Source: Trichosporon coremiiforme (taxonomy: Eukaryota > Basidiomycota > Tremellomycetes > Trichosporonales > Trichosporonaceae). From it: DNA of 64,000 bases. Location: NCBI GenBank assembly GCA_039545355.1, contig BCJJ01000017.1:248001-312000 (forward strand), read 5' to 3'. A program made the translations under genes and the position numbers. Positions 57,834 through 64,000 of this stretch are shown in pieces (within the stretch, counting starts at the first letter, position 1; each line of letters begins with the position of its first letter). The notes under the pieces were generated by a model that was not told where the DNA came from, did not search any database, and saw nothing but the letters and a program-made list of their open reading frames with translations.

Positions 57834-58433
57834 ATGCTCGTCGCTTCTGCTCTCGCCGGCCTCGCCATGGCCTCCTCCGCCTCGGGTACGCTTACCACGT
57901 AGGACATAGCTAACGACCCAGCCGCCCTCGTCATCACCTACCCCCACGCCGGCGCGACCTGGTTCACGAACGGCAGTGTCACTCTCAACTTCACCGGCGG
58001 CGAGGCCGACCCCCAGCACTGGACTGTCCTCCTTACGAACGAGGACGCCGAGCTGCTCTCTGGCCCCCAGCAGATCCTGCAGCAGCTGAACCAGACCCAC
58101 GGCTTTGTCGACATCCTCCTCCCCCAGGTCCGCGAGGGCGACGGCTACGTCGTCCAGTTCGCCAACGAGACGAACCAGACCGACATTTTCGCCAAGTCCG
58201 AGGCCTTCCGCATCGAGAACGGAAAGCTCCCCAACACCACCACTGGCTCGGCCGCGCCCTCCTCCACCTCGAGCAGCGTCCACGTCCCCGTCGGCACCAA
58301 GACCTCGACCTCGAGCGGAAACCCCTTCGCGTCCTCGGCCGCAGCTGACACGACCAAGTCGGCCGCTGGCGCCATCGCCCCCGCCGTCGGCGGCGCTGCT
58401 GCCGTCGCCGCCGCCGTCCTTGCTCTCTTCTAA
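57834..58433 (+). CDS. Kre9/KNH-type GPI-anchored cell-wall protein
   Basis: Exons 57834-57885 and 57922-58433, 187 residues. Signal peptide MLVASALAGLAMASSASG; Kre9/KNH-like domain at about 18-110 (VITYPHAGATWFTNGSVTLNF, TVLLTNEDAELLSG, GDGYVVQFANETNQTDIFAKSEAF); then a Ser/Thr-rich stalk and a hydrophobic Ala/Val-rich C-terminus ending ALF, which fits a GPI-attachment signal. Several N-x-S/T sites. Basidiomycetes carry many such surface proteins, linked to beta-1,6-glucan assembly or wall structure; exact role unknown. The very short first exon is supported by phase and CTAACGACCCAG. Confidence 0.87.
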
Positions 58434-59092
58434 GCGAGCAACGGAGCCTGAGACGCGCAGCGCGTAGCGTACTGTTGATGCCGGATCCCGCCGCACCCGA
58501 TCTTGCCCTTGCGCAGACCGTCTCGCTCGCACCGACAAACGACACAGGACACCACACAAAGGACTCTCGCCCAGTGTGTGACCCGCGCTATACCTTTCGA
58601 GCCTCAAAACAAACATCCATCTTGTGCACTACGACCACTCCTTATAACTTACCTCTCTCTCTCTCTCTCTGTTGCTACGTTGATACTTAAGAACTTAGTC
58701 CTTGCCTGACCCGTTTGACCGTTTCTGTGAACAATGGGAATTCTATGCACTCCTCGTCATGGCGCCGGAGGTTGGAGCGTGCAGCATGTGCAGCATGAGG
58801 ACAGAGTGTAATGAGGGGAGCGTGATCCGTGCGCTGGATGACGCAACGACGGTCTGACGCGACGGACACTCGACACACTGACTGCGGTGGCTGACGCGCT
58901 GACGCAGAGATGCGTGCGCGTCAGTGTGCTAGCAATGCTTTCTGAGTGGTATGCGCAGCATCTGACGGACCGTCCAGAACACACACGCAGGCACAGTATC
59001 AACACACCCGCCCGCCTTCGGCGGTCGGCCCCACGTAGTGTAACATTGCTTCATAACCCGCCTGTCTACAAAATCTACTGCGCACTATACGC
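58434..59092. other. Intergenic between Kre9-like gene and RPN1
   Basis: 659 bp between convergent genes, with a (CT)n tract at 58653-58670. Presumably both 3' UTRs. Confidence 0.5.
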
Positions 59093-62000
59093 CTACTGGT
59101 CCTCTGCGTCGTACGCCTCGTTCTTCTTGATGTAAACCATGCCCTCGAGCGTGTTCGAGTAAGGGAAGTACTCGTTGGTTCCGAGCTCGGCGCGCTCGGT
59201 GGTGCCGATTCGGACCGGGGTCTGGTGCGTCTGGAACCCAGAGATGCCCGAGCGCGTGCCCGCGAGACCGATGGTGTTCACGGCCTGGCCGACGCGCACA
59301 GTGACGTCCTTCTCCTTGTTGTCCTCGTCGAGGGTGATGAGGAACTGCGGGAACATGGCGAGCGCGAGCCAGTACAGCTGCCAGTGGTGCTTGGCGAGGA
59401 CAAACTTGCGCGCATTCGTGAAGGACACGAGCAGCGAGAGCAGGCCAGCGATCGCGTTGCCCGAGAGGATCTGCCGGTCGTGGAAGAACGGGTTGATCCC
59501 GATCGTGCCCTTGCCCATGTGCACGAAGCCCTGCGCGATGCGCACCATGAACAGGCAGTCGGGCTCCTTGGCGTAGTACGACGCGAGGCCGCGGAGCATC
59601 TGCGCCAGACGCGCGTTGTTCGTGCCCGCGCCGACGAGACCCATGGCCAGGATCGCGTTGACGGCGACGTCCAGGTCGCTGTCGTGCGAGTACTTGGACA
59701 GCGTGTCGAGGATCGTGAGCTGCGGGTTGGACGCGGAGATGAGCGCGAGAGCGAGCGGCACCGCTCGTCGGATGACAGGGTCGCCGTACGTCATCAGGTG
59801 CTGGAACTGGCGCAGGGCCATCTCGGCACCGACGTCCTCGCCCATCGCAATAAGCGCGATACCGATAACGGCCATGGCCTGATGCCTCATGTCGGCCGCC
59901 TTCTTCTCCTCCTTCTCCTCGTCGTCCTCCTTGTCCTCGGACGAGGCGGCGTTGGCGTTCGCGTTCGCGCTGCCCGGCGTGGGGAAGGCGGCAGCGGGAC
60001 TGGCAGCGTCCATGGTGACGTCGCCGTCCTTGCTCTCCTTGGCCTCCTCGCCGTCCTTCTCGTCCTTGTCCTCGGCGTCTCCCTTGCCCTTACCCTTCGA
60101 GTTGGCGTGCTCAGCGCACAGGTGCAGCATCGACTGAATCTTGAGCACGTTTCCGGTGGCGGCGTATGAGCAGACCTCAACAAGAATCTCGGCGGAGCGC
60201 GCGACCGGGTGCTCAATGACCTTGAGCGTCTCGAGGGTGGCGTCGGCGGCGTCCTGTCGTCCGAGGAAGATGAGACCGAGGGCGAGAGCGAAGAAGATGG
60301 CCCACTCCGAGTCGAGCTGCGCGTCCTCGCGCTCCATGAGCGACTGCAGGATGATGCTGGCGACGTCGCCGTTACCTGATCCGACGTAAACAAATGCCAT
60401 GGCGAGGGCGGCGTTGGCAGCGACATCCATCGACGACGACTCGTCGGCGACGTAGGGAGCAAGAAGCTCGACGAGGTAGTGGCGCTCGGAGCCCGCGTAC
60501 GCCATGCCGAGGCCATTGATGGCGGCGATCTTGATTTCGGGGCTGGGGTTGTCGACGTTGTCCTGGAGAAGAGCAAAGGCCATGTCGGGTTGGGGGCGAA
60601 TGTTGGCACAGATGATACCGATCGCAAGGTAGGCACCAGCCTTGATGTGCTCCTCCTCCGAGTAGGTGTAGTTGTCAATGTGGTTGATACCACCCTCGTG
60701 GTCCCAGATCAAGCTCATACCCGAAGAGGCAGCCGCGCTCATCATACCGACGTCCTTGTTCTTGTAGATGAAGTTGGCCGACGGCTCCGGCGGGTTGACG
60801 ATCATCTTCTCGTTTCCGAAACCGGCGTTGACGAAGGCGTTGACAAACGTCGAGGCGAGGTTGTCGCGCGCCGAGTTGTAGTGGACACTTGACGAAGTCT
60901 CGAGGTGAGACTTGTAAATGTCCTCGGGAGTGCGCGGCTCCTCAACACCGACAGCCTTTCCGAACGTGCGGAAGTAGCTGGACAGGTTGCTGTTACCGAG
61001 GCACTCGGTGAGCTCAGTGCTGAGCTCGGGAGGGGGCGGTCCCCACTCGTCTCCCTCCTCTGTCTCAGGCTCCATGGTATCGAGCGTCTGGACCCAATGG
61101 TTGGGAATGTTGGCACGGGCAATGATAAAGGCAAGCTGCTTCTTCATCACGGGGTTGGCGGCAGCCTCGAAATACTTGCGAACGAGCTTGCGGTCGTGCA
61201 GGCGGATCGCAATGGCGAGGGCCTCCGGGAGGCGGTCGTGCTTGGCGTAGATGGCGGCAGCGGTGCGGAGGAAACGCTCATCGTCGGGAGGGAGGAGGAG
61301 CGGAACCATGCTGACCATGTACTGGCAGACACGGGGGTAGGCGTTGACGTCGACCTTGTCGCCGAGGACCTCGATGCACTCGAGCTCGAGACACAGGTCG
61401 ACGGCGTCAGCCTCGGCATTGTGCTTGAGGAAGAAGTCGACGAGCTCGAGACCGAGCGATCGGAGCTGCTCCACGCTGTACTGCCGCCTGGGGTCCTTCT
61501 CCTCCTCGGTCGTGGCCTCTCCGTTCGTCTGCTTCTCGCCGTTGGCGGGCGCGGGCGCGGCCGCCTCTTCCTCCGGGTTCTCGATGAGCGCGGTGTACTC
61601 CTCTCCGAGCTCGGCGGCGAGATGGCGGACGTACTCGTGTCCCCACGAGCCGGGCTTCTCCTCGGACTCAGAGATCAGGCGGTAGTACAGGGTGTCACGC
61701 TTGCCGTTGTCCGAGTACGTCATGGCAAGGACGGAAAGGATGGAGGCGAGGAGCGCACGTTGCTCCTTCAGCTCCTTCGGCCAGCTCTCGCGGATCTGGC
61801 CGAGCTCCTCGTAGTGTGGTCGCAGGAACTTGAGCGGCTTCGGAACGCTGGTCATCGACGACGTCGAGGTACGGATCAGCGTGCGCAGCGACTCGAGGGC
61901 GGGGAGGTAGAGATTCGTGTCCGACTCCTGGTTTGTCAGCTCGCCTTCTCAAAACTCTAGCTTACCTTGAGACGCTCGACAAGCATCTCGAGCTCAGTCT

Positions 62001-62220
62001 TGAGCTGGAGGTCTTCCTCGGACTGTCTGTCAGCAATGATGTAATACGGCACACGCTGAGCTGCGCGATGCGCGCACCGAGCTCGACTCACAATCTCCGG
62101 CTCCTCCTTCTCGTCTTGGCGCTGCTTTCCCTTGTCGTGCTTCGGCGTGAGGTCCTCCTCCTTCTCTGGGTCCTTGGAGGTGACCATGATGTCGACAGCG
62201 TTGGGGTCCTTGCCGTCCAT
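59093..62220 (-). CDS. RPN1: 26S proteasome regulatory subunit Rpn1 (PSMD2)
   Basis: Exons on the minus strand 62092-62220, 61966-62022 and 59093-61927, 1,006 residues. The lysine/glutamate-rich N-terminus (KEEDLTPKHDKGKQRQDEK) and SEEDLQLKTELEMLVERL lead into LYLPALESLRTLIRTSTSSMTSVPKPLKFLRPHY, typical of Rpn1. The middle holds proteasome/cyclosome repeats (for example INGLGMAYAGS, ALALGLIFLG, AILAMGLVGAG). A KEKE insert sits at about 690-740, and the protein ends with the conserved GMVYIKKN region. Rpn1 is the base scaffold that binds ubiquitin and shuttle receptors. Both small introns (35 and 69 nt) end with CTGAC-x-CAG. Confidence 0.95.
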
Positions 62221-64000
62221 CGTGCAGGATTACCGTCTGGCGGTGGTCGAGTGTGCGAAAGGCGGGAAAAAGAAGGTAGATGTAATTCTCAGAGTGACCC
62301 TTGCCTGCCACTTATCAGCGTCGTGATGCGGACTGCAGTCGAAAGGTAAAGGTCGGAGAACTGTGAGAATACGGTGGATGATGGCCCGAATCCGATGAGC
62401 AAGCGAGCGGAGGGAGCGACGCGCGGTCATCGATGACTGCATCGACCACGTGGCAGACCAGGAGGCAACCGGGGTTAAGCCCGCTGAGGCTCTGTGGCGG
62501 ATGACGGTGGTGTTGCTAGTAGGGGAAGGGCAGTGACTCTAATGCATGCAAGGTCATGAATAGTGAGGGATGAGAGAGAAGCTTATATGCATGCATAGCA
62601 GTGTGCCATAATTTCCTAAGGAGAGAGGTGCATGTGTGCATGGTTGTCCTAGCTTGGGCACACGCAAATGGCCCTTGTACCAAGTCAACAGCACGAGTGG
62701 CGCCCAGGTCCCCCACAGCTACAGCTTCGCCTTCGGTCTCGCAACGGCCGCGCGATACGCTGCGCTGGCAGCAGCGTGTTCTTCCTGCTTGCGGTGCAGC
62801 CAGCTCACAGTCGTGTCTTAATCCCGGGCTAACCTTACCAGCGCAGTCGCACACTCTGTCTCTGCGGAAATCGCCCCACACAGAGCTCCATAAGAAGTGT
62901 GGGGGAAATGCCGCTGACTCGTGAAGCTTGCCAGTCAGCCATTGAAGTCTGTCCGGGGATCAGGTATAACTGGCCGTCTCAAGTCAGCTGGAAGACCGTT
63001 CAGTCTGTCGGTAGCGGCCTGTAGCTTCGACGTCTTGATCATGATGTTCTGCGCTTTGCGGTACACGCCTGTGGTGTGAGCAATGAGCAGCTAACAAGGG
63101 CACGCACCACGCCACCGACACATAGGCATGTCAAAGCGCACTCCTTGTGGTTGCGGGGTGAAGGGACGCGGGTCAAGGGAGGAATGCGGAGCATGGGGTG
63201 TGTGAGTGACATAGGTTGTCGATGGTCATCGACAGCTGCGGCATGCCTGGCTCTCTCGAGCTTTATCGGCGACAGTGGATCACGTTCTTCTGAATACACG
63301 ACGCTAATGTGAGATCTGATGCGTTTGCGCTAGGTCAGGATAAACTCGCCGCCACCTTGGCATTCGTCAAGAGGTGAAACTCCACTGGCGCCACTCAGCT
63401 TCCGCCGGAGCCACTCGCGTTTGCCCGGTAGCCCCTGCATTCGCTGAAGTATACTCTGCGGATTCTCTATGATGCTCTATTTCAACGAAGTTCGGCCAGA
63501 CCAGCACAACGTTGCACAACGGTGCACACACTAGCGTGAGATCCGTGGCTTTCTGGATGAAACTGCTTTGTGATGTTGTTTCGCCGCGGCTGCCTCAAAG
63601 TCGTGAAACGCCGCTCATGCCGGGCTCTGAACGTCACGAACACAATGATGTTCCTCGTTCTGCCAGAAGTGTAATGCTAGCTTCGACCTCAGACAAGTTC
63701 CGCAGGAGGCTGATGTTCGACCAGAGCGCCACTGCTCCCATGTTAGCTTATTCGCCACCTTACAGCGATTGGTATATGAGCGATGGGATGCGACAAAGTC
63801 GGGGCGAAGCCTATCCGAGTCTACGGCAGTGTCCTGCTCTCACAGGTACTGCCACCTCATGCGCGGCGCGCGGCGACCGACTCGACGAGATACCCTGCTG
63901 CCTCTTTCGTCGTAAGTTCCCAGCATACGGCCTCCCCCGTTAAACGAGTATGCGGATGCGAAGAGGGGGCTTCGTGAGGTCGCGGCGCGGCCGACGGCGA
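62221..64000. other. Right-end intergenic region
   Basis: 1.8 kb. The first few hundred bases are the RPN1 promoter. No gene could be supported in the rest; it may belong to a gene beginning beyond the window. Confidence 0.5.

Noticed and set aside
60905..61960. 351-codon open frame opposite RPN1
   Set aside because: Antisense shadow of RPN1 exon 3 with Leu/Val/Arg-rich composition and no motif.

Overview
The window reads as nuclear DNA of a basidiomycete fungus, most likely a tremellomycete yeast (Trichosporonales is my best guess, an inference). It is GC-rich, genes carry many tiny introns (often 36-40 nt) with a CTGAC/CTAAC branch site almost touching the 3' AG, and tRNAs and a U2 snRNA sit between protein genes on both strands. 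Nothing bacterial, organellar or viral was recognised. Exon coordinates were deduced by eye from GT-AG borders, phase and family fit. The computed frames sometimes began at non-ATG codons, so I reassigned starts to ATG.

Layout: 0-5 kb has the 5' part of SLH1/ASCC3 (runs off the left edge), a GNAT acetyltransferase, an intron-bearing tRNA-Ser, a U2 snRNA with an apparently enlarged middle, and a decayed member of a secreted beta-trefoil family. At 5.2-7.6 kb is a large fungal protein of unknown function with a HicA-like C-terminus. From 8 to 17.5 kb lies a cluster of five intact small secreted ricin-B-like beta-trefoil proteins plus a tRNA-Gly; a sixth intact copy is at 32.3 kb. At 17.9-24.8 kb is the large TFIIIC subunit TFC3, preceded by and containing (intron 1) two orphan B-box sequences. 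Then come a sugar transporter, YRA1/ALYREF, ORC4, a REG1-like PP1 regulator, a DUF1771-Smr protein and a C2H2 regulator.

At 43.1-47.0 kb two apparently identical Tc1-type DD34E transposons face each other as a 3.9-kb inverted repeat. After a 3.9-kb gene-poor stretch follow RPS8, a small gene interrupted by an in-frame TAG, URA5, SGF73, a Kre9/KNH-type GPI protein and RPN1. The last 1.8 kb appear empty.

The housekeeping genes act in separate processes (translation quality control, Pol III transcription, mRNA export, replication origins, glucose signalling, pyrimidine synthesis, SAGA, proteasome); I see no biosynthetic cluster. The lineage-specific part is the secreted beta-trefoil family. The most testable new ideas are self-regulation of TFC3 through B boxes, the enlarged U2 snRNA, the TAG-interrupted gene, and the Trp/Ser tail on one secreted paralog.
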